NCBI GenBank assembly: GCA_030650995.1 | Contig: JAUSCY010000093.1 | Location: forward strand, 1 to 64,000 | Reading direction: 5' to 3' | Length of the DNA: 64,000 nucleotides | DNA from: Sheuella sp. | Lineage (GTDB): Bacteria; Pseudomonadota; Gammaproteobacteria; Burkholderiales; Burkholderiaceae_B | Shown here: positions 26,229 through 35,084 of the stretch, piece after piece | How the letters are laid out: every line of letters begins with the position of its first letter | Position numbering within the stretch: the stretch's first letter is position 1 | Notes under the pieces: generated by a model | Database searches by the model: none | The model's input: the letters and a program-made list of their open reading frames with translations, nothing else | Told to the model about the DNA's origin: nothing | Program-made: the position numbers and the translations under genes

Positions 26229-27347
26229 TTATTTTGCTGCAGCAATTGTTTTGCTGGAGCCGTCACCAACCATTTCATTGATCTGGATGGGTGATTTAAC
26301 CGTTCCGTTTTCTTCGAAAGAAACAGTGCCGCCTACGAACTCGAACGTCTTGGTTGCTTTACGCTGCGCAAGCAAGTTCTCACCGGTGACTGGTTTACCT
26401 GCTTTTTCAAGCGCTGCGGCCAGATCAGCAAATGTCATCACCGCGTTGTAGTAGTTCAGTACATACATGCTCGGATCTTTTTTGTACTTGGCGTTATAGT
26501 CTTCGCGAACACGCTTGGTCATGGCATCGCCCTTATTCCAGTCGACTTGCTGACTGGTATAAATCAGGCCTTTGGCTTCGGGCAGATTCAACATGGAAGG
26601 CAGAACCACACCAGAGTAGCTGGCGATTGGCTGACTGATACCGTTGTCACGTAATTGCTTGACCAGCTGAACTTGCTGATTGCCGTAGGTGGCGATATAG
26701 ACAGCGTCAGGTTTGATATCGCGCACACGAGCAGCAACACCAGAGAACTGTTGAGCAGTGGTCGGGATGGAGAATGAACCCACCAGCTCGCCACCCGCTT
26801 TTTTAAGTTCTGATTCGAGTTCTTTCAGGATGGATTGACCGAACGGATCATCCACGTATACCAGAGCGACTTTTTTGTAACCCTTTTCTTTGACCAGGTA
26901 CGGGGCAATGATACGTACTTCAAAGTCAACGAGTGGAATGGTGTTCCAGAAATATTCACCCAGTGTTGCAAGGTCAGGACCTACGCCACCACCGTTGACG
27001 ATCACAGTCTTGGTGCGCTGACCAATGGGGGCTACCGCTTTGGACACCCCGGTGAACGCTGAAAGGATAAAGGGAGTTTTGCTGACGTTTACGAGTTTAT
27101 TCGCGGCAATCACGCCCTGCGCAGGAAGAGCCTGACTGTCTTCGTACACCATCGTGAGCTTGCCGGATAATTTCTTGTCCGCATTGATGTGTTGTACGGC
27201 CAGGTCAGCGCCAGAGCTGAAAACCTGACCATATTCGGCGTTTGCGCCGCTCAGTGGAAAGGCTGCACCAACTGAAAGGTCTGCAGCGGTTGCGGGTAAC
27301 GCCCACGCTGCGCTGACCAGTGCGATACCGGTAAGGATTTTTTTCAT
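26229..27347 (-). CDS. Periplasmic substrate-binding protein of the Liv-type ABC importer
   Basis: 372 residues with a signal peptide (MKKILTGIALVSAAWALPATA, cut before ADLS). The mature protein is a type I periplasmic binding fold (AAFPLSGANAEYGQVFSSGA, MVYEDSQALPAQGVIAANKL, VDDPFGQSILKELESELKKAGG, PDAVYIATYGNQQVQLVKQL) of the branched-chain amino acid/amide family. It is the first gene of the importer operon and is preceded by a 154-base gap holding an AT-rich promoter region and a strong inverted repeat. The ligand is unknown; members of this family also bind aromatic and other organic acids. Confidence 0.9.
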   Translation of the reverse strand: MKKILTGIALVSAAWALPATAADLSVGAAFPLSGANAEYGQVFSSGADLAVQHINADKKLSGKLTMVYEDSQALPAQGVIAANKLVNVSKTPFILSAFTGVSKAVAPIGQRTKTVIVNGGGVGPDLATLGEYFWNTIPLVDFEVRIIAPYLVKEKGYKKVALVYVDDPFGQSILKELESELKKAGGELVGSFSIPTTAQQFSGVAARVRDIKPDAVYIATYGNQQVQLVKQLRDNGISQPIASYSGVVLPSMLNLPEAKGLIYTSQQVDWNKGDAMTKRVREDYNAKYKKDPSMYVLNYYNAVMTFADLAAALEKAGKPVTGENLLAQRKATKTFEFVGGTVSFEENGTVKSPIQINEMVGDGSSKTIAAAK

Positions 27348-27421
27348 GCTGTAGTCTCCGATGTGTTTGAGTTGCCGCTATTAGGCTGCGACTTTATTTA
27401 ATTTTAAAATAGGTGGTTTTG

Positions 27422-27454
27422 ATGCATGTCATTCACGTAGCAATATGACATACA
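27422..27454. promoter_or_regulatory. Inverted repeat upstream of the Liv-type importer operon
   Basis: Arms ATGTCAT (27426-27432) and ATGACAT (27445-27451) are perfect complements around a 12-base spacer; extending outwards gives 9 of 10 matching pairs. It lies 79-104 bases upstream of the binding-protein start. The AT-rich stretch between it and the gene could hold the promoter. It is a plausible operator for a dimeric regulator that is not encoded nearby. Confidence 0.5.
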
Positions 27455-27501
27455 AATCTCTTGCTGAAAACAATACTAACCCTACCTTTACTAAATAGAG
27501 C

Positions 27502-28701
27502 TCAGGTTTTTGACTCCCGTAGTTCGTTCAGAATTTCTTCCGTGTGCTGGCCTAAGGTCGGTGCGGCGCGACGATATTGAACGGGCGTAGCGGAAAAACG
27601 CATCGGACTGGCTGTCGTCGGCGCAGTCCCACCTGTAGGGTGTGGCATGTTTTTCCAGATTTCGCGTTCAATCACTTGCGGATGAGCAAACACTTGATCG
27701 ATCGACTGGATCGGACCGCACGGCACACCAGCTTGTTCGAGTCTTGCAATCCACGTATCACGTTCGTCAGTCAACATGATTTTTTCAAGCATCGGAATGA
27801 GTTCGTCACGATGAATGATGCGCTGACGGTTTGTGATGAATTTAGGATCTTGCCCGAGTGCTGGCATACCAATCGCTTCGCAATAGGAGCGAAACTGTGA
27901 GTCATTGCCAACTGCGACAATCATGAACCCATCAGATGTTTTGAAGACTTGGTAAGGCACAACATTCTGATGCGCGTTGCCTGCGCGCTCAGGCGCCTTG
28001 CCAGATGTCATGAAATTCAGATTCTGGTTCGCTAACATAGCGATATGGCAATCGAGCAATGCGATATCGAGGTGCTGTCCGAGACCACTGCGTTGTCGTT
28101 CTTGCAGCGCTGCAGTAATCGCAAGCGCAGCATACATGCCAGTGATGATGTCCGTGACAGCGACCCCCGCTTTTTGAGGACCCGCGCCAGGCAGGCCATC
28201 GCGTTCGCCTGTGATGCTCATGAGCCCACCCATGCCCTGGATCATGAAGTCATACCCTGGACGCTCAGCAAAAGGTCCGGTCTGTCCAAAACCTGTGATC
28301 GAACAGTAAATCAGTTGCGGAAATTCGTCTTTCATACTGTCGTAGTCCAAACCGTACTGGCTCAGACCACCGACCTTGAAATTTTCGACTAGAACATCGC
28401 AATGACTCGCCAGTTCTTTGACGAGTCTGATACCTTCTGGGCTCGCGATATCGATTTCAATGGACCGCTTGTTACGATTGGTGCTCAGATAATAGGCAGC
28501 CTCAGTCGTATCATTTCCGTCCTGATCTTTTAAAAACGGTGGACCCCATGCACGTGTGTCATCCCCTAGATTGGGGCGCTCGACTTTAATAACGTCTGCG
28601 CCCAGGTCGGCCAGGTTCTGGGTGCACCAGGGGCCAGCCAGTACGCGTGAAAGATCAAGAATACGAATGCCGGTCAGTGGTGCCTGTCTTGCTTGTGTCA
28701 T
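27502..28701 (-). CDS. Type III (CaiB/BaiF) CoA-transferase
   Basis: 399 residues. Moves CoA between carboxylic acids. Seen: the N-terminal GIRILDLSRVLAGPWCTQNL, LGADVIKVERPNLGDDTR, NRNKRSIEIDI, ITGFGQTGPFAERPGYDF and GVAVTDIITGMYA; D184 is in the position of the family's catalytic aspartate. The frame is open to 28806, but the conserved N-terminus and a four-base overlap with the hydratase gene support the ATG at 28701. It is the third gene of a minus-strand operon with an SDR and a hydratase-2, so it probably activates the acid oxidised by those enzymes. Donor and acceptor are unknown. Confidence 0.9.
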   Translation of the reverse strand: MTQARQAPLTGIRILDLSRVLAGPWCTQNLADLGADVIKVERPNLGDDTRAWGPPFLKDQDGNDTTEAAYYLSTNRNKRSIEIDIASPEGIRLVKELASHCDVLVENFKVGGLSQYGLDYDSMKDEFPQLIYCSITGFGQTGPFAERPGYDFMIQGMGGLMSITGERDGLPGAGPQKAGVAVTDIITGMYAALAITAALQERQRSGLGQHLDIALLDCHIAMLANQNLNFMTSGKAPERAGNAHQNVVPYQVFKTSDGFMIVAVGNDSQFRSYCEAIGMPALGQDPKFITNRQRIIHRDELIPMLEKIMLTDERDTWIARLEQAGVPCGPIQSIDQVFAHPQVIEREIWKNMPHPTGGTAPTTASPMRFSATPVQYRRAAPTLGQHTEEILNELRESKT

Positions 28702-29555
28702 GCTTTTTTGATTCCTGCGAAGCCATTGCTCAGGACGACCACATCGCGTTCCGCCACTTTGGCTCGGAATCGCACCGCTTGATCGCCATCTTTCCATATT
28801 TCGCAAACAACGGTTTCACCTGGATAGACCGGCGATGAGAAGCGCGTGTTCATCGATACCAGGCGTGTGGGGTCATTATTACAAGCTGCCTGCACAATCG
28901 CACGCGCCGCAACACCATAGGTACACAAGCCATGCAAAATTGGTCGCGGGTAACCTGCTTTTTCTGCGACAGCGGGATCGGCATGCAGCGGATTATTGTC
29001 CGCGCATAACCGATAAATCAGTGCGGCTTGTGGCAACGTTGGGATGGCGCACGTCATATCAGGCGCACGGTCTGGCGTGGCCTCGAGCGCTACCGGACTC
29101 TCATCACTTTGTGACAAGCCACCATCGCCACGACAAAAAGTTGTTTGCGCGATCGTGATCAGCAAGTTACCTGCTGCATCATGCAAGGTGCGTTCAGTAA
29201 TCACGAGCGCGCCCTTGTCAGCGCCTTTGTCAATCACATGCGAAATGCGCGAGCGTCCGATGACTCTGCCTGAGGGAGGCAGAGGGTGGTGGATCGTCAT
29301 GCGTTGCTCGCCATGTACGAGCTTGACCCAGTTAATCCCTGCCTTCGGATCTTTCATCCAGAAACCGGGGTAGCCAAGCACGACCGCCATGGTGGGAAAC
29401 GTCTGCAAGCCTTGCTCGTAGACATATTTCAAGTGGTCGGGGTTGGTTGGTTCCTGACCAAAGCCAATCCCCAACGCATAGAGGATGCTGTCGTTTTCGG
29501 TATAGGTCTGGTCGACCTCAGGGAAGGACCAGTTTTTGATCAGGTTGTAATCCAT
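28698..29555 (-). CDS. MaoC-type enoyl-CoA hydratase 2 (MFE-2 hydratase-like)
   Basis: 285 residues with a double hot-dog fold. The N-terminal half (about 1-140) has the MFE-2-like YALGIGFG and MAVVLGYPGFWM; the C-terminal half carries the hydratase-2 motif YRLCADNNPLHADPAVAEKA and PILHGLCTYGVAARA, with the Asp/Asn/His active-site cluster. It hydrates 2-enoyl-CoA to the (R)-3-hydroxyacyl-CoA. It is closest in outline to the hydratase part of peroxisomal multifunctional enzyme 2 and bile-acid-type hydratases. It lies 2 bases after the SDR gene, whose product would be the next enzyme. Confidence 0.88.
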   Translation of the reverse strand: MDYNLIKNWSFPEVDQTYTENDSILYALGIGFGQEPTNPDHLKYVYEQGLQTFPTMAVVLGYPGFWMKDPKAGINWVKLVHGEQRMTIHHPLPPSGRVIGRSRISHVIDKGADKGALVITERTLHDAAGNLLITIAQTTFCRGDGGLSQSDESPVALEATPDRAPDMTCAIPTLPQAALIYRLCADNNPLHADPAVAEKAGYPRPILHGLCTYGVAARAIVQAACNNDPTRLVSMNTRFSSPVYPGETVVCEIWKDGDQAVRFRAKVAERDVVVLSNGFAGIKKA

Positions 29556-29557
29556 AG

Positions 29558-30472
29558 TTAGATTGGATCCCAGTCAATCGCGTCGGGTGAGCGCTCAAGT
29601 GCCATGAAATGATGCTTCATTGCAGGAGCGGCGATTTCAGCGATCGATTCTGGTGTCCAGCCTTCGCTGTTATGAACAGAACGAATCGGGCGTGGCTGGC
29701 TAAACAGCATAATTTCGTTAGCGCGTACACCGAAAATCTGCGCATTGACGTCTTTTGCTTTGTCGCTAGCCAGGAAAACGACCATTGGAGCAATTTTGTT
29801 GGATTCCATTTTTTGCAGCTTTGCCACGCGTGCTTTCTCTTCGTCCGTATTGGCGGGAATCGAACTGGTCATCCGGCTCCAGGCAAATGGTGCGATACAG
29901 TTTGAGCGAACGTTGTAGCGATTCATGTCAAGCGCGATCGATTTAGAAAGCGCGGCAATTCCAAGCTTTGCTGCCGAGTAATTCGCCTGGCCAAAATTTC
30001 CAATCAGACCAGAGGTCGAGGTCATGTGAACAAATGCTCCAGACTCCTGCTCGCGAAAATAGTTTGCTGCAGCGCGGCTGACGAAAAACGTACCGTTCAG
30101 GTGCACATCAATAACCTGACGCCACTCTTCTTCACTCATTTTATGAAAGACACGGTCGCGCAGGTTGCCGGCGTTATTGACCACAATATCAATCTTGCCG
30201 AATGTTTTGACCGCAGTTTCGATGATGCTGTTGGCACTGGCGTAGGTCGAGACGCTATCTGTGCAAGGCACCGCCTGGCCACCTGCTTTGATGATCTCGT
30301 CGGTGACTTGCTGGGCGGGACCCGCGCCACTGCCTTCACCTGCCAGACTTGCACCGATATCATTGACCACGACCTTGGCACCCGCGGCTGCCATAGCTAG
30401 CGCGATACCCCGACCGATTCCGCCGCCAGAACCTGTGACAACAGCAACTTTACCTTCCAGCATTCCACTCAT
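29558..30472 (-). CDS. SDR-family (R)-3-hydroxyacyl-CoA dehydrogenase-like (MFE-2 dehydrogenase type)
   Basis: 304 residues. Classical SDR core: VTGSGGGIGRG, VVNDIG, VVNNAGNLRDRVFHKMSEEEW, a serine in HMTSTSGLIGN and catalytic YSAAK. The RDRVFHKMSEEEW segment and the roughly 50-residue C-terminal extension (SQPRPIRSVHNSEGWTPESI) match the dehydrogenase domain of 17-beta-HSD type 4/MFE-2. Paired with the hydratase 2 downstream, it would oxidise (R)-3-hydroxyacyl-CoA to the 3-ketoacyl-CoA. It is the first gene of the operon and diverges from a Bug receptor across 185 bases. Confidence 0.88.
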   Translation of the reverse strand: MSGMLEGKVAVVTGSGGGIGRGIALAMAAAGAKVVVNDIGASLAGEGSGAGPAQQVTDEIIKAGGQAVPCTDSVSTYASANSIIETAVKTFGKIDIVVNNAGNLRDRVFHKMSEEEWRQVIDVHLNGTFFVSRAAANYFREQESGAFVHMTSTSGLIGNFGQANYSAAKLGIAALSKSIALDMNRYNVRSNCIAPFAWSRMTSSIPANTDEEKARVAKLQKMESNKIAPMVVFLASDKAKDVNAQIFGVRANEIMLFSQPRPIRSVHNSEGWTPESIAEIAAPAMKHHFMALERSPDAIDWDPI

Positions 30473-30657
30473 GAAACAATCTCCAGTGATTCGATTTATA
30501 TCCGCACATAGTAGAGTTAATCTCTCAATTGCGGTATTCAGATTTGAGGAGGTCAGCCTTTGGCTTGTTGAAACAACGCGGCGGCTGCATGCTGTAACCT
30601 CATGATTCAGAAATGTAGTCTAGGGATTACCCTGATTTTTTTACGGGAGCACGCAAT

Positions 30658-31641
30658 TTGAAAAACTTATTTCCACGTATGACCTACCTCGCTCATGCAG
30701 CGATGGTTTGTATGATGATGATCAGCGCACCTGCGTTTAGCGCATGGCCTGATCAGCCTGTATCTTTTATTGTGCCGTTTCCACCTGGCGGGCCTGTTGA
30801 CACGACCGCTCGCCTGACTACCCAGCCTTTGTCTCAGTTATGGTCTGTTGCCACACCTATTGAAAACAAAGCGGGGGCGGGTGGAATTGTCGGCGCGCAA
30901 GCTGCTGCGAAAGCTCCGGCCGATGGTTATCATTTTTTCTTTGCTGCGATTCATCATTCCGTATTGCCCAGTCTGAAAAGTAATCTGACTTACGATATTC
31001 AGAAAGATTTCGTGCCCGTTGGTATGGCTGCCCGTTTTCCGATTGTGCTGGTGGTGCATCCGAGTGTTCCAGTCAACTCGGTACAAGAGCTGATTGCTTA
31101 TGCCAAAGCCAATCCGACCAAGCTGTCCTACAGTTCTTCGGGAACCGGGGGAGGCACGCATCTGGCGGGTGAGTTGTTCAACAGCATGGCCAAGACCAAA
31201 ATTCAGCATATTCCTTATAAAGGAAGCGCCCCTGCTATGCAGGACCTGGTGGGTGGTCAAGTGCAAGTGATGTTCGCTGATGGTCCCTCTGCGCTGCCCT
31301 TTATCAAGGCAGGCAAGATCAAGGCGCTGGGCGTTGGGAATCCTGAACCTTCGAAATTTTTCCCCGGTGTTCCCACTATTTCAGCTTCTGGGTTGCCAGG
31401 TTACGAGGCTTATTCCTGGACAGGCGTTGTTGCTCCCAAGGGTACGCCTGAGGCGATTGTTCAACGCGTGAACCAGGATATGGTTAAAGTGCTTAACGAA
31501 CCCAAAACAGTTCAAGCATTGATGGCGGCGGGTGCAGAACCTGTTCCAGGTACTCCTCAGGAGTTTCAGGCTTTACTGACAAATGAAATTAAGAAATGGG
31601 GTGACATCATTCGTGATGCCAATATCAAAGTCGAAGACTGA
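30658..31641 (+). CDS. Bug-family (tripartite tricarboxylate transporter type) periplasmic receptor
   Basis: 327 residues with a signal peptide ending ISAPAFS before AWPDQP. Typical Bug features: PVSFIVPFPPGGPVDTTAR, VENKAGAGG-like (IENKAGAGGIVGAQAAAKAPADGY), HIPYKGSAPAMQDLVGGQVQVMF and GVVAPKGTPEAIVQRVN. Bug proteins bind small organic acids for TctAB-type permeases; no TctA/TctB gene is in the window. The start is TTG at 30658 with GGGAG 8 bases upstream; an in-frame ATG at 30679 would shorten the signal peptide. A single-gene unit closed by a perfect hairpin. Confidence 0.9.
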   Translation: MKNLFPRMTYLAHAAMVCMMMISAPAFSAWPDQPVSFIVPFPPGGPVDTTARLTTQPLSQLWSVATPIENKAGAGGIVGAQAAAKAPADGYHFFFAAIHHSVLPSLKSNLTYDIQKDFVPVGMAARFPIVLVVHPSVPVNSVQELIAYAKANPTKLSYSSSGTGGGTHLAGELFNSMAKTKIQHIPYKGSAPAMQDLVGGQVQVMFADGPSALPFIKAGKIKALGVGNPEPSKFFPGVPTISASGLPGYEAYSWTGVVAPKGTPEAIVQRVNQDMVKVLNEPKTVQALMAAGAEPVPGTPQEFQALLTNEIKKWGDIIRDANIKVED

Positions 31642-31658
31642 TATTGTTTCTTGACTAT

Positions 31659-31698
31659 AAAAATGTCCGACTGAAATACTTCTCAGTCGGACATTTTT
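31659..31698. terminator. Perfect 16-bp bidirectional terminator hairpin
   Basis: AAAAATGTCCGACTGA (31659-31674) pairs perfectly with 31683-31698, leaving an 8-base loop. Flanking A and T runs are part of the stem, so it works in both directions. It separates the Bug gene ending at 31641 (plus) from the flavoprotein gene ending at 31728 (minus). Confidence 0.92.
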
Positions 31699-31727
31699 AC
31701 ATATAAGTATCGAAAGTGTTTGCGCTG

Positions 31728-32690
31728 TCAGCTTAAAAGTTTAGCTTTTGCTTCGTTGAATTCGCTGATCAATTGGTCGACAAGCTCACGCACCGATACG
31801 ATTGATTCAATGGCGCCAACACCTTGACCCGCACCCCAGATTTCTTTCCAGGCTTTGGTCTTGGTTTCTTTTGAAAGTCTGACATCTCCCCCTGTTTTTG
31901 CAGCGAGTACTTCAGCCGGGTCAATCCCCGCGGCAACGATGCTGGGTTTTAAATAGTTGCCAGGCACACCCGTAAAGTAAGGTGAATAAATAATGTCTGT
32001 AGAGTCTGCATCAAGAATCATTTGTTGATATCTTTCAGGCGCCATGGATTCGGATGTCGGGATGAATCGTGTTCCGAGATAGGCAAAGTCGCAACCTAGC
32101 GCCAATGCACCCAGCACGTCTTTTCCTTTGGAAATACAGCCCGATAAAATCAATGGACCGTCATAAAAACTGCGGATTTCATTGATGAGTGCAATCGGGT
32201 TCAAGGTGCCCGCATGTCCGCCAGCCCCGCTTGCTACAAGAATCAGTCCGTCTACACCCGCTTGGATCGCTTTACGTGCGTGTTTGGCATTGGTGACATC
32301 ATGCAGAACTAGGCCTCCGTAAGGTTTGACACGTTCGACGACTTTATTGGGCGCATGCAGAGAAGTGATAAATAAAGGAACTTTGTGGGTCGCACAGATT
32401 TCCAGATCTCCTTCCCAGCGCGGATTGGAAGGGTGCACGATCAAGTTCACGCCGAAAGGTGACACGATCTCAGCGGGATGCGCCTGCTGATAGGCAGCCA
32501 GTCTGGCTTTTATTTCTTCAATCCACTTCGGTAATTCTTCTTGTGGTCTGGCGTTCAGGGAAGGAAACGTCCCGATCACACCGGCTGTGCATTGTGCAAC
32601 AACCAGGTCTGTACCGGAGACCAGGAACATCGGTGCTCCGATAACGGGTATGCGTGTTTGAGCCAGCAAGTCCTTGAGTGTTTTGGTCAT
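31728..32690 (-). CDS. Nitronate monooxygenase-like FMN enzyme (2-nitropropane dioxygenase family)
   Basis: 320 residues, TIM barrel. Seen: the N-terminal IPVIGAPMFLVSGTDLVVAQ, FGVNLIVH, HDVTNAKHARKAIQAGVDGLI, the FMN-phosphate-binding ASGAGGHAGT, PLILSGCISKGKDV and LGCDFAYLGTRFI. These fit nitronate monooxygenase and related enoyl reductase-like flavoproteins. The start overlaps the Bug stop by one base. It is the last gene of the run Bug-CoA transferase A-B-Bug-NMO. Members occur often in CoA-linked catabolic clusters with uncertain roles, so oxidation of a nitro compound should not be assumed. Confidence 0.85.
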   Translation of the reverse strand: MTKTLKDLLAQTRIPVIGAPMFLVSGTDLVVAQCTAGVIGTFPSLNARPQEELPKWIEEIKARLAAYQQAHPAEIVSPFGVNLIVHPSNPRWEGDLEICATHKVPLFITSLHAPNKVVERVKPYGGLVLHDVTNAKHARKAIQAGVDGLILVASGAGGHAGTLNPIALINEIRSFYDGPLILSGCISKGKDVLGALALGCDFAYLGTRFIPTSESMAPERYQQMILDADSTDIIYSPYFTGVPGNYLKPSIVAAGIDPAEVLAAKTGGDVRLSKETKTKAWKEIWGAGQGVGAIESIVSVRELVDQLISEFNEAKAKLLS

Positions 32691-33679
32691 TATTGCGCCT
32701 CAATTTTGCCTTTAGTCACGACATCACCCCACATTTTTAGCTCACGATCAATACGTGCAGCGAATTCCTTGTTGTCGCCCAGGTCGACAGCGTATCCGCC
32801 TTCATCAATCGCTTTAAGAAACTCGGGATTTTTCTTGACTGCATCAATCGCCGCGATCAGTTTGTCGGAGATTGCCACAGGAATGCCTTTGGGGCCCGTC
32901 ACGCCAAACCAACCCACGACCTCATAATCTGCGATGCCTGCTTCAATCATGGTGGGTACGTCTGGCAAACTTGAGTTGCGCTGTTTGGACGTGACCGCGA
33001 GGGCGCGGGCCTGACCGCTCGAGACAAAGTTTCTGCCAGTTCCAGTTATATCAAACATGAAAGTAATTTTGCCGCTGATGACGTCCATCATCGCAGGAGA
33101 GTTACCCTTGTATGGCACATGAAGCATCTGGGCGCCTGTTGCCTGTTTGAGTAGTTCCGCTGACAGGTGATTAGATCCCCCGAATCCTGCTGAACCAAAA
33201 CTGACTTTATCCGGATTGTTTTTAGCGTAAGCAACCAGCTCTTGCACAGTTTTTGCTGGAATCTGCGGACCGATCAGCAAAACGTTGGCGTAATTGACAA
33301 CCAGGCCGAGGAGTGTGAAGTCTTTGCGCGGATCAAAAAGAGTACTTTTTTGAACGATGGGAGAAATTGTCAGGCTGGGGCTGGCAACAAAATTGAGTGT
33401 ATAGCCATCTGGATTTGCTTTTGCGGTTGCATCGGCTGCGATCATGCCGCTTGCACCCGCACGGTTTTCAATTACAACCGACTGCTTTAATTGCTCACCG
33501 AGAAATCTTGCAAATGTGCGTGCCGTGACATCTACCGGACCACCAGCGGAATACCCGACTAGCAGTTTGACAGGCCTTTCAGGCCAGTTCGCTTGTGCAA
33601 AGGTATTCGCACCGATCAGCGTCGCGCAAGCCGCAAATATAGGCAGGGTAAGTGTGCTCAGGAGTTGTCTGCGTTTCAT
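32690..33679 (-). CDS. Bug-family periplasmic receptor (second)
   Basis: 329 residues. A signal peptide with paired basic residues (MKRRQLLSTLTLPIFAACA, cut after ANTFA) is followed by WPERPVKLLVGYSAGGPVDVTAR, VIENRAGASGMIAAD, NPDGYTLNFVASPS, HVPYKGNSPAMMDVISGKITFMF and GVTGPKGIPVAISDKL. It is located between the CoA-transferase B subunit (42 bases upstream) and the flavoprotein, which suggests it senses or delivers the acid handled by this operon. No cognate TctAB permease is seen. Confidence 0.9.
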   Translation of the reverse strand: MKRRQLLSTLTLPIFAACATLIGANTFAQANWPERPVKLLVGYSAGGPVDVTARTFARFLGEQLKQSVVIENRAGASGMIAADATAKANPDGYTLNFVASPSLTISPIVQKSTLFDPRKDFTLLGLVVNYANVLLIGPQIPAKTVQELVAYAKNNPDKVSFGSAGFGGSNHLSAELLKQATGAQMLHVPYKGNSPAMMDVISGKITFMFDITGTGRNFVSSGQARALAVTSKQRNSSLPDVPTMIEAGIADYEVVGWFGVTGPKGIPVAISDKLIAAIDAVKKNPEFLKAIDEGGYAVDLGDNKEFAARIDRELKMWGDVVTKGKIEAQ

Positions 33680-33721
33680 TGTTTTTCTCGCTTAATTGTT
33701 AATGATCCTGGATTGGACTGA

Positions 33722-34414
33722 TTAATAACAAGGGTGTCCCTGATGGTCGCGTCGAATGACTGACATCGTAGCTGAGGCATGAATAGGCGCCCCAGTTTTC
33801 GACTGTAGCTCCTCGAGCGTAAGTCCGTCTAACATTGCACGTACTTGAAAACCTTGTGGCGTGATGTCGATGATGGCCAGATCCGTATAAATATGATCCA
33901 CCACGCCGGCTCCAGTCAAAGGGTACGTACATGCAGCCATCAATTTTGGAGATTTGTCTTTGGCGACATGTTCCATCATCACGATGACAAAGCGTGCACC
34001 GATCGCCAGATCCATTGCGCCACCAATTGCCGCGATAGCATCAGGACCGGAGGTAATCCAGTTTGCCAGATCGCCATTTGGCGCGACCTGAAATCCGCCC
34101 AGTACTGAATAGTCCAGGTGACCGCCACGCATCATGGCAAAAGAAACCGTGTGCTCGCTGATTGAGGCGCCTTTCATCAAGGTGACAGGTTTGCGACTAG
34201 CGTTAATGATGTCCAGATCGATTTCATCACCGACGGCCTCACGGCCCATTCCCAATATGCCGTTTTCACTGTGCAAAAGAATTTCGCGGTCAGCTGGCAG
34301 GTAATCTGAGACTTGTGTTGGCATGCCAATCCCGAGGTTGACCACCGAGCCATCAGGAAAATCATTGGCGACCAGATAGGAAATCTCTGCACGTGTCAGG
34401 GGTTGGTAACTCAT
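33722..34414 (-). CDS. Type I CoA-transferase, beta subunit
   Basis: 230 residues. 3-oxoacid CoA-transferase B-subunit fold: VNLGIGMPTQVSDYL, HSENGILGMG with the catalytic glutamate E50 that forms the glutamyl-CoA thioester, MKGASISEHTVSFAMMRGGHLD and VMMEHVAKDKSPKL. Similar to ScoB/PcaJ/AtoA. It overlaps the alpha subunit by four bases. Succinyl-CoA is the common donor in this family. The acceptor here (3-oxoadipate, acetoacetate or another oxoacid) cannot be determined, and no pca or ato genes flank it. Confidence 0.92.
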   Translation of the reverse strand: MSYQPLTRAEISYLVANDFPDGSVVNLGIGMPTQVSDYLPADREILLHSENGILGMGREAVGDEIDLDIINASRKPVTLMKGASISEHTVSFAMMRGGHLDYSVLGGFQVAPNGDLANWITSGPDAIAAIGGAMDLAIGARFVIVMMEHVAKDKSPKLMAACTYPLTGAGVVDHIYTDLAIIDITPQGFQVRAMLDGLTLEELQSKTGAPIHASATMSVIRRDHQGHPCY

Positions 34415-35082
34415 CTCTCACCTCCGATGGCGACTACAGATTTCACAAAAATTCCGGGCGTCATGACGTTTTCAGGCTCAAGGTCTCCCAAGGGAACGAC
34501 GCGGTTGACCTGAGCAATCGCGTGTTTGGCAGCCATGCACATCACCGGACCAAAATTACGTGCTGCCCAGCGATAGGTCAGATTGCCCCAGCGGTCACCC
34601 AAGTGCGCACGTACGAGTGCAAAATCAGCATGTAATGGTTGTTCGAGGATGTAGCCCCGTCCATCTATCACGCGCTGCTCTTTGCCTTCGGCCATGAGGG
34701 TTCCGTAACCTGTTGGCGTGAAAAATGGACCTAATCCGGCGCCTGCTGCGCGCATGCGCTCGGCGAGCGTGCCCTGGGGCATGCATTCCAGCTCGACCTG
34801 ACCCGCACGGTAAGCGTTGGCAAACGTATCGGAGTGAGGAGGGCGGGGGTGCGAACAGACGACCTTTCTTACGCGGCCAGCATGGATCAGACCGGCAATG
34901 CCGGTTATGTGGGTACCAGCGTTATTGCTAACGATGGTCAGTTCACGTGTTCCTTTATCCAGTAAAGTCGTCATCAGTTCAAAGGGAATACCTGCGTCAC
35001 CGAACCCACTCACCATGACGACTGCGCCATCCTGAATGGGGGAAACTGCCTCTTCAAGCGAGGCGCGTACTTTGTCAAGCAT
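34411..35082 (-). CDS. Type I CoA-transferase, alpha subunit
   Basis: 223 residues. A-subunit hallmarks: DGAVVMVSGFGDAGIPFELM (CoA-binding glycine-rich loop), ELTIVSNNAGTH, MPQGTLAERMRAAGAGLGPFFTPTGYGT and YILEQPLHADFALVRAHLGDRWGNLTY. It forms the active enzyme with the beta subunit, whose ATG overlaps its stop. The 'PQGTLAERMRAAGAG' and 'HPRPPHSD' segments resemble 3-oxoadipate CoA-transferase more than the acetoacetate type, though this is a weak distinction. It lies 2 bases downstream of a Bug gene. Confidence 0.92.
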   Translation of the reverse strand: MLDKVRASLEEAVSPIQDGAVVMVSGFGDAGIPFELMTTLLDKGTRELTIVSNNAGTHITGIAGLIHAGRVRKVVCSHPRPPHSDTFANAYRAGQVELECMPQGTLAERMRAAGAGLGPFFTPTGYGTLMAEGKEQRVIDGRGYILEQPLHADFALVRAHLGDRWGNLTYRWAARNFGPVMCMAAKHAIAQVNRVVPLGDLEPENVMTPGIFVKSVVAIGGER

Positions 35083-35084
35083 GA

